Below, piece by piece: positions 56,407-64,000 of a DNA stretch of 64,000 bases (the stretch's first letter is position 1; each line of letters begins with the position of its first letter). The translations under genes and the position numbers were made by a program. The DNA comes from Sphingomonas sp. CCH10-B3 (GTDB lineage: Bacteria > Pseudomonadota > Alphaproteobacteria > Sphingomonadales > Sphingomonadaceae), in the NCBI RefSeq assembly GCF_001556185.1, contig NZ_LSIJ01000013.1:1-64000 (forward strand). The letters are read 5' to 3'. The notes under the pieces were generated by a model, which saw only the letters and a program-made list of their open reading frames with translations, was not told where the DNA came from and did not search any database.

Positions 56407-57345
56407 ATGCCAGACATCATTACTGAACGCGGTGAGCTTTTCCTTGGCAGTCGCCTCAAGCGCCTCGCCGAGCGCATGCAGGCCGATGTCAGCCGGATCA
56501 GCGCGGAGGCGGGGCTGCCGATCCAGCCTAGCCAATACCCGCTGCTCGCGACCCTCGACCGCGCAGGCGCGATGACGGTGTCGGCACTTGCCGAAACGCT
56601 CGGGCTCAGCCAGCCCGCAATCACCCGCACGCTCGCCAATCTGGTGTCGCTCGGGCTCGTTAACAGCGCGCGAGCCCCCGGCGACCAGCGCCAGAAGCAT
56701 GTGTCGCTCACCCCCGCCGGCACCGCCGCGCTCGCCCAGGCGCGGATCGCGGTGTGGCCGCGCGTCGAGTCGGCCGTGGTTCAGCTGCTCGCGGGGCTGA
56801 ACGGCCCGCTGCTCGACCAGATCGGCGCGATCGAAATGCGGCTCGCTGCCCAGCCGCTCCATGCGACCCCCGGCCTCAGGCTGCACGAATTCTCTGACGA
56901 CCTCGCGCAGGAGTTCCACGACATCAATGCCGAATGGATCGAGGCAATGTTCCGGCTGGAGCAGACCGACCGTGAGGTTCTGCTCGATCCGCGCGGGCGC
57001 ATCATCGATCCGGGCGGGACGATCCTGTTTGTCGAGGCTGCCGGGCTCGGTATCGTCGGCACCTGCGCGCTGCAGAAGACCGGCGAAGGCACGTTCGAGC
57101 TCACCAAGATGGGCGTGCGCGAGTCGGCACGCGGTCGCAAGGCGGGCGAGTTCCTGCTCGCGGCAATCCTTGCGCGTGCCGAAGCGATGGGCGTCGAAAA
57201 GCTCTACCTGCTCACCAGCCACCGCTGCGCCGCCGCGATCCACCTCTACGAGAAGCTCGGTTTCGCGCATGATGCTGAAATCATGCGTGATTATGGCGCG
57301 CGCTATGCCCGGTGCGATGTCGCGATGCGGTATCGGCCGCGCTAG
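56407..57345 (+). CDS. MarR regulator fused to GNAT acetyltransferase
   Basis: A 312-residue fusion. Residues ~1-140 form a MarR winged helix (YPLLATLDRAGAMTVSALAETLGLSQPAITRTLANLVSLGLV, APGDQRQKHVSLTPAG). Residues ~165-305 are a GNAT domain with ELTKMGVRESARGRKAGEFLL for acetyl-CoA binding and HRCAAAIHLYEKLGF. CGAGGA precedes the ATG. Such fusions are known, but the acetylation target is not. A strong palindrome sits at the promoter. Confidence 0.92.
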   Translation: MPDIITERGELFLGSRLKRLAERMQADVSRISAEAGLPIQPSQYPLLATLDRAGAMTVSALAETLGLSQPAITRTLANLVSLGLVNSARAPGDQRQKHVSLTPAGTAALAQARIAVWPRVESAVVQLLAGLNGPLLDQIGAIEMRLAAQPLHATPGLRLHEFSDDLAQEFHDINAEWIEAMFRLEQTDREVLLDPRGRIIDPGGTILFVEAAGLGIVGTCALQKTGEGTFELTKMGVRESARGRKAGEFLLAAILARAEAMGVEKLYLLTSHRCAAAIHLYEKLGFAHDAEIMRDYGARYARCDVAMRYRPR

Positions 57346-58892
57346 GGCGCGAGCAGCGTCACACCATCGATCCGCAGCGCGCGTCGCCGCAAGGCAGGGG
57401 GCAGCTTCCCGTCCTGCACGATGAGCAGATGGCTTGGCGCGATCTCGCCGCGCTCGAAAGCTGCGCGTTCAGCGTCGCGCCGCGCGCGCGTCGCGGCTGA
57501 CACGCGCGCGGTGTAGGTGAAGCCGACCGGTCGCTTCGTCTGCACTGCCCGCCACGTCACTTCCTCCATCAGCTGCAGGTCGACGAACGGATCGGCGGGC
57601 GTGAAGTCGACGCGCTTCGCGCGCGCGATCAGATCCGGCCAGCGCGGATCGCGGGTGCGGGTGAAAACCGTGGGGTCATCGGCCCGCGTGCTTGTCGACC
57701 GAATTGCCGCCAGCATCGGCGCAAGATCCACCGCCTGAATTGCCACCGCCGCCGCCAGCACCAGCGTCGCGCGGGGCAACGCCAGTACGCCAACGATCGC
57801 GGCATAAGTCAGCACATAAGTCGCCGGCCAGAACAGCCGCCCGCCCGCGCGCACCGGGTCGAGCGCGTCGATCAGCCACGGCGGCAAGTGAAGCGTTGCC
57901 ACTGGCCGGCCCCACAATAGCGGCTGCGGCCCGATGGCGATCAGCGCCAGCACCACAAACCCCGGCACCAGCCACAGCAGATGCCGCAACGCCGCCTTTC
58001 GTGTTGCAGCCGCGACCAGCACGGCCAGCAGCACCCCGGCACCCAGATAATTCAGTCCTTCGAAGCCCCGGCCATGATCCTCGGGGGACGATGGCAGCAG
58101 CGCCGAATAGCTGGGGTTCGCCGGGTTCCACCAGGCATCGAGCGCCATCGGAAAGGCGCCATAAGTGCCGGTCGACTGGAAGCCGCCGCCGAACACGCCC
58201 TGCGCCGCGAGCAGCAGCGCGACGAAGCCGATCGTCGCTGCCGCCTCGGCAAAGGTGCGCAACCGGCCCGGCGCGGCTGCCTGTTGCAGCAGCCATCCGG
58301 CCCAGATGCTCGCGACCATCAGCAGCAGGTAACTGTGCACCAGCGCGGCTGTCCCCAGCACCGCCACCCACCACAAGGGCCGCTCGGCGCGGCGCGGATC
58401 GACATAGATCCACAGCGCCCACAGGATCAGCCACTGCGCGCACAGGCTGGCATGGCCGAAGCGATTGAACAGCATCGGCATCGCCGCGAGCAGCACTGCG
58501 CCGAACCACGCACTCGGCCGATCGGGCGCGTGCGGTCGCACCAGCGCCCAGGCAAAGACCACCTGCAGCAGCACACAGGCGAACAGCCACGCCCCAATGA
58601 ACTGCATTCCCGCCAGCGCGCCCGCAAACGGCCCGAGCAGCAATCCCAGCAGCGGGATGCTGTCGGTCAGCAACAGGCTTGTCCCCTCGGGTGCCGACAG
58701 CAGCGGATTGTGCAGCGACGGCCAGCCGCCCCCCGCCAGATAGGCCGCGAGCCCGATCGCGCTCTGCCCGCGATCATGCCCGTCGAGCAGCCAGCCGACA
58801 TTGCGCGGGTCGAGCACGCCCGGGTGCATCCACGCTGCGAACAGCGCGACCGCAGTCACGATCAAGACGATCAGGGTCAGCAGGCGCTGCAT
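57342..58892 (-). CDS. Polytopic membrane protein, GT-C/DUF6311-like
   Basis: A 516-residue membrane protein with about ten hydrophobic helices and an early loop GWLLDGHDRGQSAIGLAAYL. The layout (first TM, a luminal-type acidic loop, many TMs, a C-terminal soluble domain from ~400) resembles GT-C glycosyltransferases such as the DUF6311 family. The C-terminal ~110 residues are soluble (VFTRTRDPRWPDLIARAKRVDF). AAGGGG precedes the ATG at 58892. Its 3' end overlaps the MarR-GNAT gene by 4 bases (convergent). A role in surface glycan assembly is inferred. Confidence 0.7.
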   Translation of the reverse strand: MQRLLTLIVLIVTAVALFAAWMHPGVLDPRNVGWLLDGHDRGQSAIGLAAYLAGGGWPSLHNPLLSAPEGTSLLLTDSIPLLGLLLGPFAGALAGMQFIGAWLFACVLLQVVFAWALVRPHAPDRPSAWFGAVLLAAMPMLFNRFGHASLCAQWLILWALWIYVDPRRAERPLWWVAVLGTAALVHSYLLLMVASIWAGWLLQQAAAPGRLRTFAEAAATIGFVALLLAAQGVFGGGFQSTGTYGAFPMALDAWWNPANPSYSALLPSSPEDHGRGFEGLNYLGAGVLLAVLVAAATRKAALRHLLWLVPGFVVLALIAIGPQPLLWGRPVATLHLPPWLIDALDPVRAGGRLFWPATYVLTYAAIVGVLALPRATLVLAAAVAIQAVDLAPMLAAIRSTSTRADDPTVFTRTRDPRWPDLIARAKRVDFTPADPFVDLQLMEEVTWRAVQTKRPVGFTYTARVSAATRARRDAERAAFERGEIAPSHLLIVQDGKLPPALRRRALRIDGVTLLAP

Positions 58893-59029
58893 CACATGCC
58901 CCTTATACGCGCGCGCCTGCATTTCGCGTAAACAGGCGCAATCCGGAACCAGTTCGACCCTTGAAGCGCTTCGACATCGTTCCGGCACCGCCCTAAGGTG
59001 GCGATGCTTCTTAGCAAGGGAGACTCAAG

Positions 59030-59572
59030 ATGCGGGTTACGGCTTCTGCCAGCGTCATGGCGCTGATCGCTCTTTCGGCGGCGCTCACGTCCGCGCCTGC
59101 CCAGCAGCAGTCGAAGGACAATAGCGTCGGCCGCGCCGCCAGTCAGCCGCTGCGCGACACCCGCATCAAGGAGGACAAAATCCCCGAAGCGTTGCTGCTG
59201 GCCGCCTCGGCACCCTATAGCGCCGATGGTACGCGGACCTGTGCGCAGATCGCCGACCAGATCCGCACGCTGAATGCCGCGCTCGGCGACGATGTCGACG
59301 TCGAAGGCAAGAAAAAGGGCGAAGGTGCCTATATCGCCTCGGCCGCGACCAAGGCCGCCGTCAACACCCTCATCCCGGGCCTTGGCCTAGTCCGCGTCAT
59401 CACCGGGGCCGACAAGGCGCAGCGCCGGGCCGAGGCCGCCGCCTATGCCGGATCGGTCCGCCGCGCCTATCTGAAGGGCCTTGGCCTCAGCAAAGGGTGC
59501 CGCGCGCCCGCAGCACCGACTCCTGCCGCCGTCGCCGACCGCCCAGAACTGCCGGCAGCCGAAGAGAAATAA
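59030..59572 (+). CDS. Exported hypothetical protein
   Basis: A 180-residue protein with signal peptide (ASVMALIALSAALTSAPAQ). The mature part has two Cys, a small-residue stretch AYIASAATKAAVNTLIPGLGLVRVITGADKAQ that may insert in or lie on the membrane, and a Pro/Ala-rich C-terminus. AAGGGAGA precedes the ATG. I do not recognise a family with a known function. Confidence 0.75.
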   Translation: MRVTASASVMALIALSAALTSAPAQQQSKDNSVGRAASQPLRDTRIKEDKIPEALLLAASAPYSADGTRTCAQIADQIRTLNAALGDDVDVEGKKKGEGAYIASAATKAAVNTLIPGLGLVRVITGADKAQRRAEAAAYAGSVRRAYLKGLGLSKGCRAPAAPTPAAVADRPELPAAEEK

Positions 59573-59596
59573 AGCGCCGCGCCCCGGCGACGATCG

Positions 59597-59818
59597 CTAG
59601 GCGTCGTCGCTCGGGCGGCGGACCTTGATGGCTTTCCAGACCGGTTCGGGCCGGTCGTTCTTGACGAGGATCGCCTCGACGTCTTCGAATTCTTCGAGTT
59701 CGGCACCCTCGGCGACGCTGACAGGGAAATAGACATTCTCGTCGGTATCGGTGCGGACGCCGTACGCGCCCTTTCCTTCGATGCTCGACGTAATCAGGCA
59801 AAATGCTTTTGCGGCCAT
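59597..59818 (-). CDS. Small acidic hypothetical protein
   Basis: A 73-residue cytoplasmic protein. The sequence looks like a small beta-fold (KAFCLITSSIEGKGAYGVRTDTDENVYFPVSV, then EDVEAILVKNDRPEPVWKAIKVRR). The last part resembles the OB-fold end of cold-shock-like proteins, but the RNA-binding motifs of CspA are not seen. It ends convergent to the previous gene by 24 bases, and an AT-rich stretch upstream holds its promoter. Confidence 0.7.
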   Translation of the reverse strand: MAAKAFCLITSSIEGKGAYGVRTDTDENVYFPVSVAEGAELEEFEDVEAILVKNDRPEPVWKAIKVRRPSDDA

Positions 59819-59956
59819 GAACTAACTTTCAGAAAAGATTTCTCGGTTAACTTATATCTATTTGATAGCGCCGTGGTGCTTGGCGAAGCCCGGCGGCATC
59901 CATGCTTTGTCAGCACGGCGCGCAGGCGTCAAATCCGTAAGCAGTGCGCGGCGGCG

Positions 59957-61060
59957 TCAGCGCTTCGGCGGCGGCGCAGCCCGCGTTCGCCCGCGCCGTT
60001 CGCCCTTGCGCTCCTGCCGCCGCGACTTGGCAATGGCAGCGGCGGCGCGGCGTTTGCCTTCGGGCGTTTCGCTGAACTTGGGCTCGTCGAGCGGCAGCAG
60101 ATCGCCCTGGCGCTCCTCGAAGCCAAGCAGCCCCAGACTTTCGCGGAAATGCGGCGGCAGCTCGGCGCCGACGTCGATCTGCCCGCCGTCGGGATGGTCG
60201 ATCCGCAGCCGCCGGGCGTGCAAATGCATCTTGCGGCTGACACCTCCGGTCAGGAACGCCGCCTGCCCGCCATATTTGCCGTCACCGACGATCGGATGGC
60301 CGATCGCCGCCATGTGCACGCGCAGCTGGTGCGTGCGCCCGGTGAAGGGTTGCAGCTCGACCCAGGCGGCGCGGTTGCCCGCGCGCTCGATCACGCGGTA
60401 GCGGGTGCGCGCGGCGGCGCCCTCGGCTTCGTCGACGTGCATCTTCTCGCCGCCGGTGCCGGGCTGCTTGGCGATCGGCAGCTCGATCATACCGTCGTCG
60501 ATCCGCGGCACGCCGACGACGAGCGCCCAATAGACCTTGCGCGCAGTGCGGCTGGAGAAGCTCTTGGCGAAGAACCCAGCCGCCCGCGCATTTCGCGCGA
60601 CCAGCAGCACGCCCGACGTATCCTTGTCGAGCCGGTGGACGAGCTTCGGCCGCCCCTCGCTTTCGAACTGCACGCCGTCGAGCAGCGCATCGATATGCTC
60701 GGTGGTCTTGGTCCCTCCTTGCGTCGCGAGGCCGGGCGGCTTGTTGAGCACGATCGCCTGCGCGTCTTTGTGGATCACCATTTCCTGGATGAAGGCGGCC
60801 TGATCGGCGCTGATCGGCGCGCGTTCGCGCTTCGGCGGCGCGTCGCTGCGGATCGGCTCGGCAGGCGGCAGCCGCAGCACTTGCCCCGCGACCAGCCGGT
60901 CGCCCGGCGTCGCGCGCGCGCCGTCCACGCGCAGCTGGCCAGTGCGCGCCCACTTCGCAACGGTGGTGAAGCTGGTGTCCTCGAGATGCCGCTTGAACCA
61001 GCGGTCGAGCCGGATGCCGTCATCCTCGGCCGAGACGGTGAACTGGCGGACCTCGCTCAT
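59957..61060 (-). CDS. RluA-family 23S rRNA pseudouridine synthase (RluC-like)
   Basis: A 367-residue enzyme. The N-terminal S4 domain (RLDRWFKRHLEDTSFTTVAKWARTGQLRVDG) is followed by the catalytic RluA motif PKLVHRLDKDTSGVLLVARN with its Asp, and LQPFTGRTHQLRVHMAAIGHPIVGD. The C-terminal ~40 residues are Arg/Lys/Ala-rich. It probably modifies 23S rRNA at the RluC sites (955, 2504, 2580), but RluA or RluD specificity is not excluded. The start overlaps the crcB stop (ATGA). Confidence 0.9.
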   Translation of the reverse strand: MSEVRQFTVSAEDDGIRLDRWFKRHLEDTSFTTVAKWARTGQLRVDGARATPGDRLVAGQVLRLPPAEPIRSDAPPKRERAPISADQAAFIQEMVIHKDAQAIVLNKPPGLATQGGTKTTEHIDALLDGVQFESEGRPKLVHRLDKDTSGVLLVARNARAAGFFAKSFSSRTARKVYWALVVGVPRIDDGMIELPIAKQPGTGGEKMHVDEAEGAAARTRYRVIERAGNRAAWVELQPFTGRTHQLRVHMAAIGHPIVGDGKYGGQAAFLTGGVSRKMHLHARRLRIDHPDGGQIDVGAELPPHFRESLGLLGFEERQGDLLPLDEPKFSETPEGKRRAAAAIAKSRRQERKGERRGRTRAAPPPKR

Positions 61061-61422
61061 GCGATCGCCCTGACGGCCACGAGGCCGGCGGCGAGCGCCA
61101 GCACCGAGCCGATCACCGAGGCGAGCGCATAGCCGATCGCGCTCAGCATCGCGCCGCGCTCGGCCATCGTCACCAGCTCGAGCGAAAAGGCAGAAAAAGT
61201 CGTGAAACCACCGAGCACGCCGACGCCGAGCAACAGCCGCGCGGGCTCGCCCGCGATCCCCTTGGCGATGATACCGGCGAGCAGACCCATCGCCAGCGCC
61301 CCCGCGATGTTCACGGCGAAGGTGCCCCAAGGGTAGCGCGCGCCCGCGACCGCCAGCCCGACGAGGTAGCGCGCGCCCGCGCCGATCGCGCCGCCTGCCA
61401 TCACGAGGAAAAGATTGACCAT
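61057..61422 (-). CDS. crcB: Fluoride channel CrcB/Fluc
   Basis: A 121-residue four-helix membrane protein exporting fluoride as a dual-topology dimer. It has GGAIGAGARYLVG, the Asn in GTFAVNIAGALAMG and the hallmark GFTTFSAFSLE. No fluoride riboswitch is visible in the 36-base space upstream. It heads the crcB-rluC-like operon. Confidence 0.94.
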   Translation of the reverse strand: MVNLFLVMAGGAIGAGARYLVGLAVAGARYPWGTFAVNIAGALAMGLLAGIIAKGIAGEPARLLLGVGVLGGFTTFSAFSLELVTMAERGAMLSAIGYALASVIGSVLALAAGLVAVRAIA

Positions 61423-61458
61423 GCCCGCGCCTAGCGCGAACCGCGCGCTTTGGGAACC

Positions 61459-62220
61459 TTAGCGCCCGTTGTTGGCGACCAGATCGACCTGCGTCCCGCC
61501 GTCGCGCGCCTTCGACACGAACACTGCATAGGCATCGGCCCTGCGCGTACCCGCCAGAACATGACCTTCGGCATCGGCCTGATGGTCAGCCGAATAGCCT
61601 GCGTTGGTTGCGCGCGTGTAATAGAAGTCGATCACGCTTTGCACCGACGCGCGACTGGTGAAGCTGACGACCCGCAGCGCGCAGCCATTGTCGCCAGTGC
61701 CTGCCGCCTCGACAACATGCGCATCGGGATAAAGCGGCAGGTCGGCGGGCAACCGCAGCGACCAGCGCGTCGAATAGCTGACATCGGCAGCGCAAGCGGC
61801 GGTGCGCTTGTCGCCCTGGCGTGCGGCGAGTCCGCCGAGCGTCATCGAGTCGCGCTGCGCCTTGCAATTGGGGCAGTCGCTCCGGGGGGCCGGCGCGGTC
61901 TTGGTCGCTTCGCTTACACGGACGTCGCCCGCCACCGTCGCGCCCTTCGCATTCGGCACCGGCGCGGCATAGGGCTGGCTCGGCGGGCGGATAGCGTCGC
62001 GGTTCGACTGGCTGGCGAGATTGGGATCGACCATGATCTGGTCGTGAAGCGCGCTCGTCAGTGCCGGGTCACGCACGTTGCTCTGGGCGTTCCCGTCGCT
62101 GAGTTCGGCATCGAGCGCATCGAGGCTGTTGTCGCCGCTCGCGCCGCCGCAAGCGGCCAGCGGCAACGTGATCGCGGCAACCAACAGGGTCGCGGCGAGC
62201 GAAGGGAAACGGATCCACAT
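61459..62220 (-). CDS. Lipoprotein of unknown function
   Basis: A 253-residue lipoprotein with lipobox LPLAAC. A low-complexity linker (NSLDALDAELSDGNAQSNV) is followed by a CPNCK motif and a C-terminal domain (YSTRWSLRLPADLPLYPDAHVVEAAG, SVIDFYYTRATNAGYSADHQADAEGHVLAGTRRADAYAVFVSKA) that resembles small anionic-lipid or BamC-like folds, though this is tentative. It is conserved-looking, with no known role. Confidence 0.75.
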   Translation of the reverse strand: MWIRFPSLAATLLVAAITLPLAACGGASGDNSLDALDAELSDGNAQSNVRDPALTSALHDQIMVDPNLASQSNRDAIRPPSQPYAAPVPNAKGATVAGDVRVSEATKTAPAPRSDCPNCKAQRDSMTLGGLAARQGDKRTAACAADVSYSTRWSLRLPADLPLYPDAHVVEAAGTGDNGCALRVVSFTSRASVQSVIDFYYTRATNAGYSADHQADAEGHVLAGTRRADAYAVFVSKARDGGTQVDLVANNGR

Positions 62221-62314
62221 GGCGCTCGTTCATGCCGCAAGACGGTTAAGGAAGCGTGGCGGACCCGAGCGCATTAGTATTGTAATACACTCGGCAATCG
62301 GCTAAGGAAGGGCT

Positions 62315-62536
62315 ATGCTCAACATCATTTCGATCCTGATCGGTCTGGTTGCCCTTCCGATTGCGCTGGTCGGTTTCATTCCCCTGCTCGGGGCGCTCAA
62401 CTGGCTGTCGATTCCGATCGCGATCATCGGGGCCGTTGTCGGGATGTTTTCGCGCCACCAGTCGGGGCGCAACTTCAACATCTTCGTCATCATCGTCGGC
62501 TGCGTCCGCCTCTGGCTGGGCTTCGGCATCCTGTGA
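62315..62536 (+). CDS. Small two-TM membrane protein
   Basis: A 73-residue protein with two or three hydrophobic helices (SILIGLVALPIALVGFIPLLG, IPIAIIGAVVGMF, IFVIIVGCVRLWLG). GGAAGGG lies before the ATG. The function is unknown; such small proteins are often envelope-stress or leader membrane peptides. Confidence 0.75.
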   Translation: MLNIISILIGLVALPIALVGFIPLLGALNWLSIPIAIIGAVVGMFSRHQSGRNFNIFVIIVGCVRLWLGFGIL

Positions 62537-62544
62537 AGTAAAAG

Positions 62545-62575
62545 GGCCCGGCGTTGCCGCTAGGCCCTTCGTTAC
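62545..62575. terminator. Hairpin between convergent genes
   Basis: AAGGGCC and GGCCCTT pair around a ~12-base loop in the 60-base space between the small membrane gene and the glycine-zipper gene. A-rich and T-rich flanks on the two sides could let it end transcripts from both directions. Confidence 0.5.
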
Positions 62576-62596
62576 GCGGTTGCTGACCAGCGCGCG

Positions 62597-63094
62597 TCAG
62601 CGGCAGGTGATGTTGTTGCGATCGACCGAATTGCCGATCAGCCCGCCACCGATTGCGCCGAGCACCGTACCGAGCGTCTTCGAACCGCCCGGCGCAATGA
62701 CGTTGCCGAGCAGACCGCCCGCCGCACCACCGACGATCAGCCCGGTCGTGCCATCCGAACGGCGGCAATAATAACGCCCGTCGCGCCCGCGATAGAGCCG
62801 GTCGTTGCGGCTCAAGCGGCGCGGCTGATAATAGCGACCGTCGCGGTAATATTGGTCGGCGTAATAGCCGCGCGCGCCCGGCGGCGGGCGGTTATAGTCG
62901 TAGCGGCGATACTGTCGCCAATCGCGGCGGGCATCGCGGTAATCGTCACGTGCTTCGCGGCGATCCTCGCGATATTCCTCGCGCGCCTCGCGTCGGTCCT
63001 GCCAGCGTTGATCGTTGCGATAATCCTGCGCGACGGCGGGCATCGTTCCCGCAATCGCGGACATGGCCGCCAGCGCCATCATGGCTTTGCGCAT
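62597..63094 (-). CDS. Glycine-zipper 2TM-type envelope protein
   Basis: A 165-residue exported protein. A signal peptide (MRKAMMALAAMSAIAGTMPAVA-Q) is followed by an extremely Arg/Asp/Tyr-rich linker (REAREEYREDRREARDDYRD repeat) and the same C-terminal domain as the other two paralogues: RYYCRRSDGTTGLIVGGAAGGLLGN, then LGAIGGGLIGNSVDR with a terminal Cys. ACAGGAGA precedes the ATG. It is closest in domain order to the gene at 58-588. Confidence 0.85.
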   Translation of the reverse strand: MRKAMMALAAMSAIAGTMPAVAQDYRNDQRWQDRREAREEYREDRREARDDYRDARRDWRQYRRYDYNRPPPGARGYYADQYYRDGRYYQPRRLSRNDRLYRGRDGRYYCRRSDGTTGLIVGGAAGGLLGNVIAPGGSKTLGTVLGAIGGGLIGNSVDRNNITCR

Positions 63095-63149
63095 TGGAAT
63101 TCTCCTGTGGTGGTTGGTCCTGCCTCAACGGCTCAGGACCGGCGCAGTT

Positions 63150-63180
63150 GCGTGAACCCGAAACAACAACGGGTTCACGC
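63150..63180. promoter_or_regulatory. Hairpin and shared motif upstream of the glycine-zipper gene
   Basis: GCGTGAACCCG and CGGGTTCACGC form an 11-bp perfect stem with loop AAACAACAA, 56 bases before the start at 63094 and just after the stop at 63192. The minus-strand sequence TTGTTGTTTCGGGTTCACG recurs with two changes at 63562-63580, in the same position before the neighbouring paralogue. It may terminate the upstream gene and also form part of the promoter. Confidence 0.5.
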
Positions 63181-63191
63181 CTCCGACAGCT

Positions 63192-63500
63192 TTATCGGCA
63201 GCGCTTGTCCGCGGTGATCGTGCGGTCGACCGCACGACCGGCCAGCGCCCCGCCAACTGCGCCCAGCGCGGTGCCGAGCAGCCCGCCATTGTCGATCGAG
63301 TTGCCGACCACTGCGCCACCGACGCCGCCGACAAGCAGGCCGGTGGTGCCGTCCGAGTGGCGGCAATAGGTGCGGCCATTGCGACGATAGGTGTAGGCGC
63401 GATATTTCTTCTTCTTCGCCTCGGCCTTCACCGGAAAGCTCATTGCCGCCGGTGGCACGATCAGCCCGGCTGCTGCGATCACCATCAGTACATTACGCAT
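63192..63500 (-). CDS. Short glycine-zipper 2TM-type envelope protein
   Basis: A 102-residue exported protein. A signal segment (MRNVLMVIAAAGLIVPPAAMS) is followed by a short Lys-rich stretch (KAEAKKKKYRAYTYRR) and the glycine-zipper domain RTYCRHSDGTTGLLVGGVGGAVVGN, GALAGRAVDR, ending in Cys. It lacks the long Arg/Asp linker of its two paralogues. The start at 63500 follows AGGAG. Confidence 0.85.
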   Translation of the reverse strand: MRNVLMVIAAAGLIVPPAAMSFPVKAEAKKKKYRAYTYRRNGRTYCRHSDGTTGLLVGGVGGAVVGNSIDNGGLLGTALGAVGGALAGRAVDRTITADKRCR

Positions 63501-64000
63501 TACAAGCTCCTGCTTCAGGTTAAGAACGCGATCGTAACGCGCACTTTGTGGCGGCGGTTTCATGAACCTGAAACAACAAGGCGGCATTGGCATCGCATCG
63601 AAGCGACCAGTCGGCGCACAGCCGCGACAATTCGCTCCACGATATCCACGTTATTCACAGGCGCTCGCCCCCCGATTGCCCTTGATGCGACTCGGTTTCG
63701 GTGACACCATCCAACTGTAAGCAGCGGGTCGGACGGACGGGAAACCTCTGAAAGACCAGCGACTTAGGTCAGGAAAACCGGCGCAGGTGGCTTCGGCAAA
63801 CCGCGCAAGGATCCCGGCGGGAGGTCGATCGGACCGAATGAGGGGCAGCGTCGCTTGCGACGCGCGACTCAGGCAGGAAAGAACCGGCGTCCAAGGCACG
63901 ACGGAAGCGCGCTAGCGTGGAAGATGTGCCGGTCGTTCACGGCCGACCAACCGGCGGATGGCGGAACGGGTGCAAGCCCGGGATGGCATCTCCGGCCGAT
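63501..64000. other. Unassigned 500-base window end rich in hairpins
   Basis: No supported gene. The part to ~63600 is the promoter region of the glycine-zipper gene and includes the shared motif at 63562-63580. From ~63640 to the end the DNA is purine-rich (GGAAA, GGCAGGAAAGAACC) with several short GC-rich hairpins, such as GCGTCGC-TT-GCGACGC at 63848-63863 and GCCGGT...ACCGGC at 63928-63955. It may be a structured RNA or a long leader of a gene beyond the window. Confidence 0.35.

Noticed and set aside
61423..61458. Fluoride riboswitch before crcB
   Set aside because: The 36-base space is too short and lacks the conserved pseudoknot pattern.
63700..63800. Cobalamin-riboswitch-like CAACTGTAA box
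   Set aside because: Only this short box fits; the GCCACTG core and the rest of the riboswitch fold are not found.
63651..63899. 82-residue minus-strand frame at the window end
   Set aside because: No ribosome site, no conserved-looking sequence; the region looks more like structured non-coding DNA.
1..64000. tRNA, rRNA, CRISPR array or insertion sequence
   Set aside because: No tRNA cloverleaf with T-loop GTTCGA context, no regularly spaced direct repeats and no transposase frame were seen on reading both strands by eye; a tRNAscan or IS search could still find a weak case.

Overview
The window looks like chromosome of a sphingomonad alphaproteobacterium (Sphingomonas or a close relative). 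The support is high GC with strong GC3 bias, short-overlap operons, MipA/OmpV and TorF-type porins, an alphaproteobacterial BamF-like lipoprotein beside lspA, an RNase E with a long charged tail, the XrtA/PEP-CTERM regulatory set prsT-prsR-prsK, and dispersed GC-rich palindromic repeats of the kind common in this order. No rRNA, tRNA, phage, transposase or CRISPR array was seen.

Layout. 1-4.9 kb: a glycine-zipper envelope protein, a GH130-type phosphorylase with a GT4 glycosyltransferase fused to a helical toroid domain, and queF. 4.9-9.5 kb: an FeS-type photolyase, an overlapping sseA-metC sulfur pair and a TorF-like porin. 9.6-13.6 kb: the overlapping chain ileS-lspA-bamF-like; ileS carries an in-frame palindromic repeat insertion. 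13.7-16 kb: MipA/OmpV, and a TetR regulator divergent from a TspO-like membrane protein. 16-19.7 kb: thyA-folA-ribF, an NlpC/P60-like protein and a lipoprotein methyltransferase that seems to start at ATT inside the prfB stop region. 19.7-30 kb: prfB, PBP1A, a periplasmic amidase, RNase E, an M48 protease and a DsbA-like protein. 30-36.9 kb: an ABC-2 exporter, an HWE histidine kinase with a convergent stand-alone receiver, a CocE/NonD hydrolase and glpX.

36.9-41.4 kb is the most accessory-looking part. An AT-rich ORFan membrane protein lies between glpX and dapD, and a small cluster of hypothetical genes (coiled-coil membrane protein, possible tandem ribbon-helix-helix protein) lies between a HAD nucleotidase and a luciferase-like oxidoreductase. 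42.5-47.5 kb: enoyl-CoA hydratase, an OmpR-type two-component pair with a PepSY protein, and an ABC-F ATPase. 47.5-48.1 kb: a DUF559 nuclease-like gene lies between two complex palindromic repeats and ends inside one of them. 48.1-58.9 kb: polysaccharide/PEP-CTERM functions, namely prsT, prsR, prsK, an XrtA-associated sugar transferase, a mannose-1-phosphate guanylyltransferase, a MarR-GNAT fusion with a striking operator-like palindrome, and a GT-C-like membrane protein. 59-64 kb: small envelope proteins, an RluA-family pseudouridine synthase overlapping crcB, a lipoprotein, and two more glycine-zipper proteins that share an upstream motif. The last ~350 bases are unassigned and rich in hairpins.

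The most interesting items are the repeat domesticated in ileS, the DUF559-repeat module with a three-way-junction palindrome beside it, the ATT-initiated lipoprotein methyltransferase, the MarR-GNAT operator, and the two small accessory islands. Functions are read from sequence motifs alone; no database search was possible.
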